A stretch of 64,000 nt of DNA, taken from assembly GCA_030077755.1 (NCBI GenBank), contig JAQJZZ010000008.1, positions 1,674,001 to 1,738,000 of the forward strand. Direction: 5' to 3'. Position numbers and translations under genes: made by a program. Below are positions 49,631 to 61,600 of the stretch, piece after piece. This DNA comes from Filosporella fistucella (Eukaryota; Ascomycota; Leotiomycetes; Helotiales). Positions within the stretch are counted from its first letter, which is position 1, and every line of letters begins with the position of its first letter. The notes beneath the pieces were generated by a model. The model saw nothing but the letters and a program-made list of their open reading frames with translations. It made no database searches and had not been told where the DNA came from.

Positions 49631-50438
49631 GGTAACAGGGTCCACATGTCCGCTACAGAGTGAAGAAAGTGTCCAAAACAAAAGTCACGTAGTTTCATAG
49701 AGAGAAAGTTGTCTTCTCAGCAAGGCATTTCTCGATACTGTATACTGAATCCCGACGACTATATGAAGTCCGAATTTGTCCGAGATAATCCGAATTCAGG
49801 TCCTGACTTCCAGCTCTGACTTCTAGCTGGACTTCCTTATTCTTACATGCATGACCTCATGCTGTTATGGAAGTAAGCACAATTGAGAAATATACACCGA
49901 CTCGATGCATCTTGGCGACTGCATACCATGTCTCAGAATCCAAACTGTTGAGCTCATGTCTCACAACAAAATAATCAAGTACACCGAAAAATAATATATG
50001 CAACGCATTTGCATTGCTATCTAACTCCCTTACTAGCACGTAGCTATTTGAGAGCACACTGTATGATAGAACCCACGTGTCCGACGTGAGCCGATCCGAC
50101 TGTGAGAAGATGTTGAAGTTCTCCGAACGCCAGATGCTATGATGCTCTCTAATGCAGAAACAAAGCTCTCGAGAGCCTGATGCCGCCTTATCTACGGTCT
50201 ATGTTGAAAGACTTTTATCTCCCTGTAGAAAAATTCCCAACCCAAAGAGCAAAGATTTTCCACGCTGATAAAAAGACTCGGGAAAACCACCGCAGTTATT
50301 ATGCTAAAAATCAAGAAACGCCCCTAGGTCGTTGAGACCCTGCCTTTTCGTTCAATCATTTCGCCGTGAGGAATCTGGTAAAGAAAAACAGACGGTGGAG
50401 ACGTTGAGTCTAACACCCATGGCAAATATTCGGATCAT

Positions 50439-51719
50439 CTAAAACTTCAAAGTCTTTGGCTTCTCCCAGCTGAAATCTTGGCTGGTGAAGTGACCGTTCT
50501 TAGCAGTCTTGAAATAAATTGGCTTGGCCAAATCAAGCTCCTTAACAATGACTCCAGGTCTGAGATCAAAGTTCTTGTGAATGATCTCAACCAACTCATC
50601 AGAGGACTTATCGGAGGTTCCGTAGCTGTCGACGAAGATGGAAAGTGGCTCAGCAACACCAATAGCGTATGAAAGTTGAACAAGTGCACGTCTGCAAAGC
50701 TTGGCATTGACCAAAGACTTTGCGATCCAACGAGCAAGGTATGCAGCTGATCGATCAACCTTGGAGAAATCCTTTCCAGAGAAAGCACCACCACCGTGAG
50801 CACCCCATCCACCGTAGGTATCGACGATGATCTTTCTGCCGGTGAGACCGGCATCACCTTGTGGCCCACCAATGATGAAAAGCCCAGAAGGTTGGATCTA
50901 TTCAATGTTAGGGGTGAAATTCAAATTAATGTTTGTAACATACGTGGTAAATGGTCTCTTCAGTGAGATATTTTGCAGGGATGACCTTCTTAATGATCTT
51001 CTCAAGAATCTCCTTGCGAAGTTGCTCAGTTGTGATGTCCTCGCTGTGTTGAGCACTGACGACAACAGTGTGGACCTTAACTGGAACAACAGCACCATTG
51101 TCATGTCGGTATTCAACAGTGACTTGGGTCTTTGTGTCAGGTCGGAGCCATGGCAAGCTACCATCTCGTCGAGCAGCAGCCATAGCAGCGTTGAGCTTGT
51201 GTGCCAATTGAAGGGTCAATGGGAACAACTCTGGGGTCTCATCGGTAGCATATCCGAACATGATACCCTGGTCACCAGCACCAAGTTGCTCGAGGGTCTT
51301 CTCATAACCCAAACCTTGCGCGATATCGGGAGATTGCTCCTCGATAGCGACCAAGATGTTGCAAGTCTTGTAATCGAATCCCTTTGCAGAGTCATCGTAT
51401 CCGATGTCCTTGATGGCATTTCGGATAACCCTTTGGTAGTCGAGATGGGCCTTGGTGGTGATTTCACCGAAGACCATAATCATACCAGTCTTGGTAGCAG
51501 TTTCACAAGCAACCTTGGATAGAGGGTCAACGGCCAAGCAGGCATCGAGAATGGCATCGGAGACTTGATCAGCGATCTTATCGGGGTGCCCCTCTCCTAC
51601 AGATTCAGACTGAAGGTGTCGGTCAGTAAAATTCCTGTCAGCAATGAAGTTGATCTTACGGTGAACAGGAATGTGCCCTGGTTGTGGTGGGACTTGGTGC
51701 CATTGATCTGTACGGTCAT
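50439..51719 (-). CDS. SAM1: S-adenosylmethionine synthetase
   Basis: A cytosolic enzyme that makes S-adenosylmethionine from ATP and methionine, the methyl donor for methylation and precursor for polyamines. It reads as 394 residues, the usual length, from three exons (51719-51660, 51609-50944, 50897-50439), GT-AG and in frame. Family motifs are seen: [19 protein letters not shown] near the N-terminus (metal/ATP binding GHPDK), [12 protein letters not shown] (the signature hexapeptide), and GGGAFSGKD followed by [15 protein letters not shown] (the P-loop-like second signature). The protein ends EKPKTLKF. The start is the ATG of [14 protein letters not shown], where exon 1 is only 20 codons. 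Divergent from GPN3, with about 410 bases between start codons. Expected to be highly expressed. Confidence 0.97.
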
Positions 51720-52128
51720 GATTGCGGTATGAAGTGTGTGATGGGGGAGAAGCTATGAGGAGATGAAGGAGTTTTAAGTTGAGGAGATGAAAGAGATGGA
51801 GGGTGAAGAATGAAGTTTCCAAAGGAAGGATGGAGGGTAGTCTTCAGTGGGGTTGGGATTCCGCAAAAAAAATACCCGTGCGCCAATAGTCCTAAGTCGG
51901 CATTAAGATTGCACCATCGACTTTGTTTCACCGCCTTTGCGAGGAGAAAATTCCAAATGCCAGACTCAATTTAGGCACGTGTATATTTCACTTTATCCAG
52001 TCGAGTTCAGCCTTGATAGCTAGGCTTGCATGCAGCCTTTCGCAAACTAGCCCTCGAAAAAAGAGGCTGTGTTTATGCCCCTCCTATTGATTGATACCCC
52101 GCCATAATCAACATCAACGCATGTCAAC
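51720..52128. promoter_or_regulatory. Divergent promoter region SAM1 / GPN3
   Basis: About 410 bases separate the start codons of two divergent housekeeping genes and must contain both promoters and 5' UTRs. A GA/AG-rich stretch lies next to the SAM1 start (about 51745-51800). No specific site is claimed. Confidence 0.55.
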
Positions 52129-53064
52129 ATGAGTAAATTTGGGTGTTTAGTTATGGGCCCTGCAGGTGCAGGTAAGGTATGTAATGTATAGAATTCCCGA
52201 ATGTCCTTCACTTGCTGACAATCAAAGACAACATTTTGCTCGGCCCTCATCACTCATCTGCGAAACAATCGTCGATCATGTTTCTACGTGAACCTCGATC
52301 CAGCTGCCGAAGATTTTGTGCACGAGCCAGACCTGGATATCAAAGATCTAATCTCACTCGAAGATGTTATGGAAGAGATGGGCCTTGGGCCTAACGGTGG
52401 ACTCATCTACTGCTTTGAATTTTTACTCGAGAACCTCGACTTCCTTACCGATGCCCTTGATCCATTGTCTGACGAATATCTCATAATTATTGATATGCCT
52501 GGTCAAATCGAGCTTTATACGCATATTCCAATCTTGCCTGCATTAGTCCGACACCTTACGAAGACTGGTTCACTGGACATCAATTTATGCGCGGCATATC
52601 TATTGGAGGCAACTTTTGTGGTTGATAGAGCCAAATTTTTTGCAGGAACATTGAGTGCTATGAGCGCCATGATTATGCTTGAAATACCACACGTCAACAT
52701 CTTATCCAAGATGGATTTGGTGAAAGGGCAAGTCAGTAAGAGGGAGTTGAAGAGATTTCTGGATCCAGATACGACCCTTCTGGATGACGACCCTGCCGAA
52801 GTAGATCAAGAAGAGGATGATGGACGAGGAGACGCTGGAGATACGCAGACGATGATGCGAGGGACAAGCTTCAAAAGATTGAATAAGGCTGTAGCAGGTC
52901 TGATCGACAGCTTCAGCATGGTATCATACCTGAGATTGGATGTTCAAGACGAGGACAGTGTGGGTAGCATTTTGAGCTACATTGACGATGCCATCCAGTT
53001 TCACGAGGCTCAGGAACCCAAGGAGCCTAATGACGAAGTGGAGATGGATTATGCCGATGAATGA
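52129..53064 (+). CDS. GPN3: GPN-loop GTPase 3
   Basis: A small GTPase needed for assembly and nuclear import of RNA polymerase II (and sister-chromatid cohesion in yeast), acting with Gpn1. It has 294 residues from two exons (52129-52176 and 52228-53064), GT-AG and in frame. Seen in order: GPAGAGKT, the P-loop (residues 10-17, split by the intron); VNLDPAAED (37-45), the Gpn3-type variant; GLGPNGG (GPN at 70-72), the catalytic-core insertion; DMPGQIELYTH (Gly-rich G3); and SKMDL (G4). A short acidic tail (VEMDYADE) closes the protein. The ATG at 52121 is not used because it gives a stop after two codons; the next ATG at 52129 starts the conserved frame. Convergent with the APQ12-like gene 185 bases beyond its stop. 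Confidence 0.95.
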
Positions 53065-53248
53065 TAAAGGAGCATTGTGAAGTATTGGGGGCGTCGGGAA
53101 AGGTCTGAAAGCATTGCGGTAGGCGTTACGTTACTCATTATGATATCCTCGTGTCCTGATTCCCATTCCATAAACGCCTGCCCATGATATCCCAAAACGC
53201 CGAATGGATCCCATATAACGAATGACATTTATGATGTGTTCCCTCTGA

Positions 53249-53779
53249 TCACTTCCACGAGGCCCTTGCATTTGTCCTCCCATAACCCTGTGCTTGTCCC
53301 TGACTGCGATTTTGGTAACCCTCCCACCGTCTATATTCTCTCCACCAAACATCACTAAGTTCCCTCCCCCAAGCTACAGCATCTTCTGCTGTCCTTCCCA
53401 CCCCTCGCTGCCATACAGCGCTCAGAACCACCACTACTGTCGCCCAAAACATTAATCTCATTACTAATCTCATCCAAAACATCATGATCCGCCTTATGAA
53501 GTTGAGTATCTGCATCGCAATCAATAGAAAGAGTATTAATACCCCAACACTGATGATCGCCGGGGATTCTTGTGCCCAAACGGCAGCTGCATTAAGATAT
53601 GGCAGGATTATAGGGTAGCTTTTGCTTTGGAGGTCGTAAATAAATTGCTGGACTGGGCGCAAGTAGGGAACTGCACTATTGTAGGCATGCATACCATGGA
53701 CCGCGTATTCTATAAAATGACCAGTCAGTATAACCGTAGAAACGAAAACGGGACGCTCTGTACCTTGAAGAATGTCCAT
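53249..53779 (-). CDS. APQ12: Nuclear pore assembly/nuclear envelope protein Apq12-like
   Basis: Intronless, 176 residues from the ATG of MDILQGTERPVF. Apq12 is an integral membrane protein of the ER/nuclear envelope that helps nuclear pore complex assembly and mRNA export by acting on membrane fluidity. Sequence shows a central hydrophobic pair (AIISVGVLILFLLIAMQIL and MFWATVVVVLSAVW) separated by a basic stretch NFIRRIMMFWMRLVMRL, followed by WQRGVGRTAEDAVAWGRELS and a Trp/Arg-rich tail. This short two-helix shape with VWQRG-type ending is what I know of fungal Apq12, but assignment rests on recall of the family pattern only. An in-frame extension up to 53980 exists and is less likely, as MDILQG looks like the natural start. 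Confidence 0.65.
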   Translation of the reverse strand: MDILQGTERPVFVSTVILTGHFIEYAVHGMHAYNSAVPYLRPVQQFIYDLQSKSYPIILPYLNAAAVWAQESPAIISVGVLILFLLIAMQILNFIRRIMMFWMRLVMRLMFWATVVVVLSAVWQRGVGRTAEDAVAWGRELSDVWWREYRRWEGYQNRSQGQAQGYGRTNARASWK

Positions 53780-54244
53780 GTTGGCGGCTTTGATAATTGT
53801 AACAGCGGAGACGCGACTTGGAGTTGCGTGGAAATGATAGCTAGTGCCAGAGATATATGCCGAATAGTTGGCTATGCCATTAAATAGAAGATTCAGGGTG
53901 TATCGAAAATCGAACAACGTAACTGAGTCTTTTCTCTTCTCTTTGTGATTCACGGTGTCGTGTACTATGTTTCTCCGCAAGTTGTTCGATTCACCGATAG
54001 ATAGCTTGACCGACTTAGCGCCTCTTCACGTGCCAATTGTGCAAAACTGGAACTATTGTTATGGCACATCTCTACAGCCGAAGATTCGGAATCCAGTGAT
54101 CGTTTGGACGTGATTTATTTCTCGAACGTCTTTATAATTCTATCTAACATGCATATGCTCATTTCAGTCATTGATTTCAAGCACCGTCGCTATGCTCCCG
54201 ATGTGCCCGCCCCTCCCAATGCGTGAACGCCGTTGAAGATAAAA
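53780..54244. other. Short intergenic region
   Basis: This holds the upstream side of the APQ12-like gene and the 3' flank of SLD3 (both minus). No further feature is seen. Confidence 0.5.
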
Positions 54245-57205
54245 TCATGCCAAGTCGTCAATATCATCGCCATCATCCCAACCCAGCGCCTTATAAATCG
54301 AATCCTCCTTACTTGTATTCTCTATACTGGAGATCTTTTCCTTACTCTCCGAAGAAACCTCTATTCCCGAGTCACGGTTTTCTTTATTTCCATCTGGACT
54401 CCTCGGATGACTATGCTCTAGACTGCTCACTGGTTTCATTTTGACGGGTGTCTCTTGGATTCCCCAAGACGATAGGGAAGCCGACCTTGCATTAGTAGAT
54501 TGAGGTATAGTTGTGAATAACTGCGCACTTGACCGACGAACGTGCAAAGGCGAGGACGGTGGAAATTCATCGTGATCCATCCGCCTACTATCTGCCCGGC
54601 CCGAAAATGATGGGACTTGCTTTCGGGTTGGTGTTGCCTGTACAGAAGAAAATAAAGGATTATTGGTTCGTGACGATTGAAAGACTGACTGCGGAACCCT
54701 AGGTAGACTTGAAGTCGGGACCACTGCGATATGCTCTGAAGAACTGAGAAGGCTAGGACGCTGGGATTCTGCCAACATGTCTTTTTGACGGTTTGCCTTT
54801 GGCGTAGCAGAGATTTGGACACTCTGAAACAATGGATTCCGGATGGGTTTCCTCGTTTCTATAGAAGGTTAAAATCGTAGAAAACAGATTTAAGTGTGAA
54901 ACTTACTTCGAATGCTCGACGCTGTTGCTGAGCGTTTCTCGGCCGTGTCTACCAGTGACTTGCCTGCCAGTTCCCGGTTCGGTTTTTTCAGAGCAGAAAT
55001 AGCCTCCTTCAATTCGGCATCTATAGCCGCTTGTTTCTTAGCTTTGGGATTCATTTCCGGAGCTAAGCTGCTTAAATCAACTTCGCGCCTCGAAAATCGT
55101 TTCGAATTCAAAACCCCTCCTCTATTTGCTTCTAATACTTGGCTTTCCGCTACAGGAATACTAGATAAAGATGGCACCTCGCTACCTTCTCTCTTCATCC
55201 CAGGCATTATTGGCATTGTCGCTGATCGCATCAACGATATCGCTCTATTCGGACCTTTGGACATGCTTCGTCTTTCTCGATCATCAGTTAAGACCCTTTT
55301 CAAGCTACGTCGAGGTTTGGCAGGAACGGGCCGCTTCGTAGCTGCACCTGGTCGAGAGATCGCAGGAGAACTGGTGAGCTTAGAGAGCTTAGGCTTGGGC
55401 GGAGATACAACAACTGGGCCACCAAGTTTCTTGTTGATGATGGCACACCGATCAGGTAACCGAGGCGTGAAGCTGAAACCAGAAGTTAGTAGAGCACTGA
55501 TCCAAATTAAGTAGCACTTACAAAGGAGCAATCACTTCAACACAGAAATCCCTTAGAATATTGTCTGTATGCTTGGCTTGGCTTGTAGGTCCGGAAAACG
55601 GATCCGTTGGTGTCCTTGAATCACCCAGAGAAGTCTTGGTGAATTCAAAAGAAACCGATTGCCATATGCACAGTCTGTCAATATGGACATCAATCAGCTT
55701 ACTCAAACTATCAGGTTTCTTCGACTTGACAAATAGCTCTTTCGATTCAACAACCCCGGTGCTTGGAAGTGCCGTTGGTAGCAGGCCACCATTATCCTCC
55801 GTCACAGTGACGAGAGGTTGTAATGCAAGAACCTCAAGAATGACGATCATCTGGAGTTGGGTCTCTCGAATGCGTAATTGCGAGATGCGGTTTCTCATGA
55901 CCTCCTCTCGAGAGCTACCAGGTGCACCAGAATCAATATCATTATCATCGTGACCTGCCCACCAACGTCGAACTAAATTGTCTTCAGACGGATAAAGCCC
56001 TGACTTTCCTGGCTTCACTTTCTTGCTCGCCTTTCGCTTTTTAATTTTGGCGGAATTCTTGTCCACCTCGTCGGCACTATTATCATGGAGATCTATTGAG
56101 GAGATACAGGCTGGAATCCCATCTCGGTATTTCTTATCGAGCTGAGTTGTAGACAATACAAGACTTTCGAGAAATGCAATGAGATCCTTGAGGTCGAGAT
56201 TAGAGTCATAGTCTAGGTGGAATGCTGCTCTAGCTCTGGAGAGAGGTCCTTTTGCAAAATAAGCTAGGGAGGCCTGTTGAAGTTAGTTTTTGTATTCAAC
56301 ATGAAAGTGTAAGACTTGCCTTTGAGATATACAACGCTTCAAAGTATTGATTGCGAACATTTTCGTATATCTCATCAGCGGTTGGCTGGTTAGGTACGTC
56401 ATCAATTGGGTTTGGATTTGCGGGTAGCTGATCCTGTGTGAAATTGGCTACAACTTCTTCTGGTGGTGTCTCAAGAATGTGGGACTCCACCATCAGTCCG
56501 GTAGATGGACGTTTAACCATGGATTGAATAGCTTCAATAGCTAGGCGCTTTTTCTTGCTGTATTTGTTGGATTCCGCCGTATTAGCCAGACTGAGATTGC
56601 CATCTTGAGCGAAGGGCTTGCGTGATTCCGGATCCTTCGAAAGGTCTTCCTCTTGTTTGGATGCGACGGATGCGGCTTTCAAATCATGCAAGCTGACCCA
56701 AGACCCTATTTGGCACAAGACATAGAGTCCGCGAGACTCTCGCTCTACAGCATACAACTTTCGGCCATCGTCCAATCTTGCAATCAATACCATCGGCTGA
56801 CTTCCCATCCGTTCTTCGAGTTCTAGGATCTTCACATGGGCTTCGAACAACCTCGATTGGGACAAAGGTTTCGTGGATGATATAAAGTCGAGAGAGGACA
56901 GTGGCAGTTGTGAGCGTGGTAACAACAATAAAGGCTGGAGGGATTGAGGCTTCACATATGAAGTAGACGGGTACGGCTGCTATAAATTAGAAAATGTTTT
57001 TCCAAAGGGGATATGAACTAACTTTGACCACAAACCTATCCTTGAGAAGGTCGTCCATAGTACTTTCATCTCGTTTGCGTTTTCTTCCTCCCACAACCTC
57101 TCTCGAACTGGATATATCATCAGACACTGGGGTTAGGATGCCAGAACGCGGTTGAGTCTTGATTGACGCGTCAGAGTCGACATGTTGTTCGTCTGGACCG
57201 AACAT
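54245..57205 (-). CDS. SLD3: DNA replication initiation factor Sld3 (Treslin/TICRR-related)
   Basis: Sld3 helps load Cdc45 onto the MCM helicase at origins and, when phosphorylated by CDK, binds Dpb11, switching on replication in S phase. It reads as 924 residues from five exons (57205-57023, 56979-56320, 56273-55522, 55472-54907, 54858-54245), in frame. Intron 2 uses a GC donor (GCAAGT). The central region with ADEIYENVRNQYFEALYISK, LAYFAKGPLSRARAAF, DLKDLIAFLESLVLSTTQLDK and FTPRLPDRCAIINKKLGGP is the Sld3-Treslin domain. The C-terminal third is disordered and Ser/Thr-Pro rich (VVVSPPKPKL, SSPAISRPG, TPVKMKPVSS, PRSPDGNKENR), matching CDK-regulated Sld3 tails. The N-terminus has a basic motif GGRKRKRDE. 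Divergent from the MAPKKK gene. Confidence 0.9.
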
Positions 57206-58634
57206 AGCAATTGATTATGGATAGATTCCGTCATGAGGTCCTCATTAATTCATACAAGGACCTTCAATTCAGCCGAGGTGGTGATAGATACAGTTGAAGA
57301 GTTGGGTAGTTAAATTTGGTTTTCGCGAGGTTGACCAAACGCGACTTGGTGCGGGACGGCGCCAAGCATTCAGACCCCCTACGGAGGTACGTCCTCGAGA
57401 CATCTCGATAAATCAAATAGCTGATGTTTAGTAACTGAATAAGAAGGGAGATGGAAGATCTCGCTATCATGAGGCATAAATTGAATGAAACTTTGTGGAA
57501 ATCTAAAATCGCACCGATTACGATACCTACTGTAGTAGTCTTACAGTACAATAGTGGAATGTGTTCTAGTTTGCTCTGAACATTTTGAGCATTGCCTACT
57601 TTTTCAGCAGGCATATGTCTGGAATGCGATCAGTAATATGATTGACCCATTTGGACGGATTTGTCGCGATATGCAGGCATGCTATAATATTCTTCCTTTT
57701 GCTGAACTTGATAAATAATCCCCTCCATTCATCAACAGACTAACAAACCTTCCACTGCTGCGGAAACTAATGGCCTGCCATGTCCTATAGATTTTCTCAG
57801 GCTATTTCAACTATAACCTCTTGATCCCGATATACATCGGTTCTGTCGAATGATGGCCCAGAGACTTGGAATGCCGAGTACGATATTCAAGAATGAAGTA
57901 TTAAGAAGAGACCTGTTCCTTGAATTGGCTTATGCTGCTCTGCTCCTTGCCGTCAATCCAAGCTTGGGAACAGCCTTGTTCAGGGACCAACTCGAAGCAC
58001 AGCCACTGATCGTCTGCTCATTGGTTCTAACAGCAAAGGACGTTTGTCTAAAGTTTTGCCACGCCACACGAGTGGCAAAGTTCAACGCGGCCCTTTATTC
58101 ATGTGGAGACGGATCGTCTCCGAATACAATCATGCGGGGAGTTAGAAGGGACGGCATGAATAGAGGTATTGCATTACGAGGAAATTGATGAAGTTTTCAA
58201 AAGCAATCCTACAATAAACCTAAATCCGAAGAAATGTCTGGATAATTCTTCTTGATCCGAATATCTGAAGCTACCAAGTAAGATTGGACTGGTGTGGCTG
58301 TTAGCTATCCGCAGAGTCGCTAGCTTGGGCGATGCAATCGCCGATTCGACGACTGGAACATCGAATTGTCTCCCCACACTTCTAACAATTTCGACCTCTG
58401 GCGATATCTTTCTTGTCAAGCCTTTTATACGGGAACTTCGGCCACACTTATTACCACCTTATCAACGAAGGATTGGACTTGCGAGAGGTCTCGGACCCGG
58501 CTAGTTGGCAAAAGATTGCCTTGCAATCGATCCCTGCTCCAGTCTTCCAAGGATGCTTCATCGACGCTAAACGCAGATTACTTTGAGCGCATTCTCAACT
58601 CGAAATATTTCTTCTGTGTCTGAACCGCCTGGCC
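57206..58634. promoter_or_regulatory. Divergent region SLD3 / MAPKKK
   Basis: 1.43 kb between start codons of SLD3 (-) and the MAPKKK (+). A 112-codon frame starting near 57850 has no recognised family and could be an upstream frame in a long leader. Otherwise no coding or RNA feature is seen. Confidence 0.45.
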
Positions 58635-61600
58635 ATGAGTGTTGACGTGTCTCCTAGATCAGTCAGGTTCTCAAACGGTGCCGAGGACACCAACATCGAC
58701 AGCCTCAAAATTCCTAGAGTCATGGAGCGTCCTCATGTGCCTTCCAATGACTCTGGGGCATCTGGCTCCTCTGGAGACTCACAGAATTCAGAATTACTTG
58801 GGGCTGATATAAGGAGTAATGGACATCCTCCAACACTTGCGATCCTCGATCAACGACCTCAAATGAATAGTTTAAATTCAAGTCTGCGAAGTCAAAGAGG
58901 ATCTACGGATTCAAATGGCCTCTATAGTAGGGTGGAGACGCCATTCTCCTCGACCTCACCCTCACTCAACAGCGCAACGAGTAGACCTCAGAGACCGACA
59001 GCACCGGCTCGAACGCCATCTAGCACATATGCCCCTGCGAGACGCCCCCCACAACCGCCATACATATCTATCTCTGATCGAAATCGCTCAATGTCTACGT
59101 CTCGCTTCAATCGGAACGATCCAAATGCTTCATACCGCGCACAAGAGAAGGCATATGTACAAAGATTACGAGAAGATCAGCCGATTGAGTATTTTGAACC
59201 GTACACTCCGAGCATTGGCTATGGAACGGGTTCTGATACAGAGGAGGACGCACCTCTGGAGCCTCACTTCGATAATGATCCTTACGACCAGGAGACCTTG
59301 CTTTTTTATGGAAACGACGACTTTCAACCAACTGCTGAAGATCTTCAAGACCCAGCCAATCGTGAAAGGTTGGAATGGCACGGCATGTTGGCATCTGTCT
59401 TGACTGGAGATGTAGTGAGGCAGGAGAAGAAGCGCCTTATAGGAGCTTCGGACAAACAGGGAGAGAATCTCAACACCGAAATTTGGCTTGGAGTACGTGC
59501 AAAGACATGTGGACGTACTTTGGCTGCACAGAAGAGGATGATCGAAGACACCCGATCCACTCTGGACAATTTGATGGATGAAATCATCAGGTTTCAAGTT
59601 CAGGGAGAGAGCGAGGCTGGAAAACCTCCTATTGACCAGGTGCGAGATGTTGTTGCGAAAATCGAAAAATGCGAGGGCCTCTATCCATCCAATACTGCTT
59701 TGGAGCATGCAAACAAGCTTGCAGCTTCTCCTCAGTATCATGCTACTTGCGATGCTGTCATATCATGGCATAACACAACGGAGCTTATCAATACTGAGCT
59801 TGGAATTCTTCAGAATTGGGTTGGGAACGCCGAGCTGGACTTCAACAAGGCAAAGGAACGATCACCATCCGGAAATGGATTGTCAGATGAATCTTCGTTT
59901 ATTGATAGACTATTGAAGGAAGACGGTTTACGCTCTCTCCAAGGCGATAAAAGCATTCTTTTAGGTGTCTCGGAGGTTATCATGAAAGCCAAACGAACCC
60001 TGATTCAGAATTCGGAGGGGTTTGCGAAACGACATCTTCCTCCTTATATTGAGGAGCTTCTCACACTTATCAACTTTCCTTCTAGATTGATCGAGGAAAT
60101 TATCAAGGTTCGACTTCAATTCGCCAGGAAAATGAAGGATTCTGCGCAGCAAAATTCAATGATGCAAGAACAAATGATTTCTCAATTTCAGATTTTGCTG
60201 AAGCTCGCTATTCGAATCAAGCAAGAGTATTTGACAATTTCACAACCGGAAGCTGGATGGGACCTTCCTCCGTGTATCGACGAATCTTTTGATCAGGTGG
60301 TCTTAGATGCTTTGAAGTTTTATTTCAAGATGTTGAATTGGAAGCTTGGTGGAAACAAGAATACATTCAAAGAAGCAGAGGTTCTGGAACAGGAATGGGA
60401 TTTTTCCAATGAAATCGGTCGTCATCTTCAAGGCGGTGACGTGGAAGTTGCTGAGCAATTCAGCGCTCTCACCTTCAAAGCATTCTACCGTCTAAGCCAG
60501 ACTTTTGAACGAGATCTCCAACGGAAACCCAAAGAGACTGCTGCTGAGATGACTAAAAGATACAAGCAGAGTCTCGACTCTGTTCGTGTTCGACAACGTA
60601 TGTTGCAACGATTTTCGAGAGTTTTGAGCGACCGATTCGAGAACTCGACAGACTTCAGTATCAACATGAGAGGTGACGGCCTGCCCCAGCTGTACTCAAG
60701 ACTCATTGAGACTGGCCACTTCCTTGTCTACACAGCCAGCATTGAGCATGATGGTATATTTTTGATTGCCTCTCCAGCACTATATAACCGCCCACAAGAT
60801 ATTCAATCAATCCTTGGCACATGTTACCATTCAGACGAATTTCCAGAGGACCCTTCAAACCCTTACATACTTGTTCTTCGTCCCGAATCCCAGATTCCAT
60901 GGGATGGGCGTCAAGTAGACGCGAATATTCGGGAGCCGTCAACGGATGTCAAATTAGGTCATCTTCGACTCATTGCAGACGGTTCTCAAGCACGCCTGCA
61001 GAATGCTCGAACAGCCTTCCTGGATTCGATTGATATGCATTTAGACATGGTAGTGGAACAGCGATCGAATCTCAAGAAGGTCCATGTCAAGTTGACCGAG
61101 ATTAAAAAGGTCGTTTACAAACTATCTAACCTGATTATGGATAGTGTTGAAATTGTGAGGAAGCAAACAGAGGGTCTGGACTGTCAGGAGCTCATCCAAA
61201 CTTGTTTTGTATTTGCGACTGAATTCGGACAACGTTCATTACTGTATATGGATCGAAACAGAAAGCAGATGAACAATCTCAAGCTCACTAAACTGGCTCT
61301 CGATTGGGTCAGCTTTGTTTGCGATGATTGTATTGCCACAGATCGAAAGACTTTCAGATGGGCTGTCTTGGCACTTGAGTTTGCACAGTGGATGACTCAA
61401 GGTACACATATTCTTGCTCTTGGAGACGAAGAATATGCAAGACTTCGTGCCAAGGTCGCAGGATGTATGTCTCTACTGATCTCGCACTTCGATATTATGG
61501 GTGCGAGGTCAACACTAGCTGCTCAAGCCGAGAAGCAACGAAATGAAGCTTTAGCTGGTCAATTCAGGAAGATGGATATGAGTCGTATGCTGGATGACGA

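Larger units (their letters stand above)
46901..50438. other. Gene-poor AT-rich region
   Basis: 3.5 kb of AT-rich sequence. It contains a 131-codon frame (48467-48862) and degenerate tandem repeats around 49090-49630, both listed separately. No other coding frame or RNA gene is recognised. Confidence 0.45.

Noticed and set aside
50827..51522. Long plus-strand frame opposite SAM synthetase
   Set aside because: It is the antisense shadow of a conserved gene with no protein-like motifs.
54912..55514. 200-codon plus-strand frame across SLD3
   Set aside because: Antisense shadow of the SLD3 C-terminal exon; composition follows that gene's low-complexity codons.
57850..58188. 112-codon frame upstream of the MAPKKK
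   Set aside because: Lies within a leader/promoter interval and has no recognisable motif; may be an upstream frame but is not supported as a gene.
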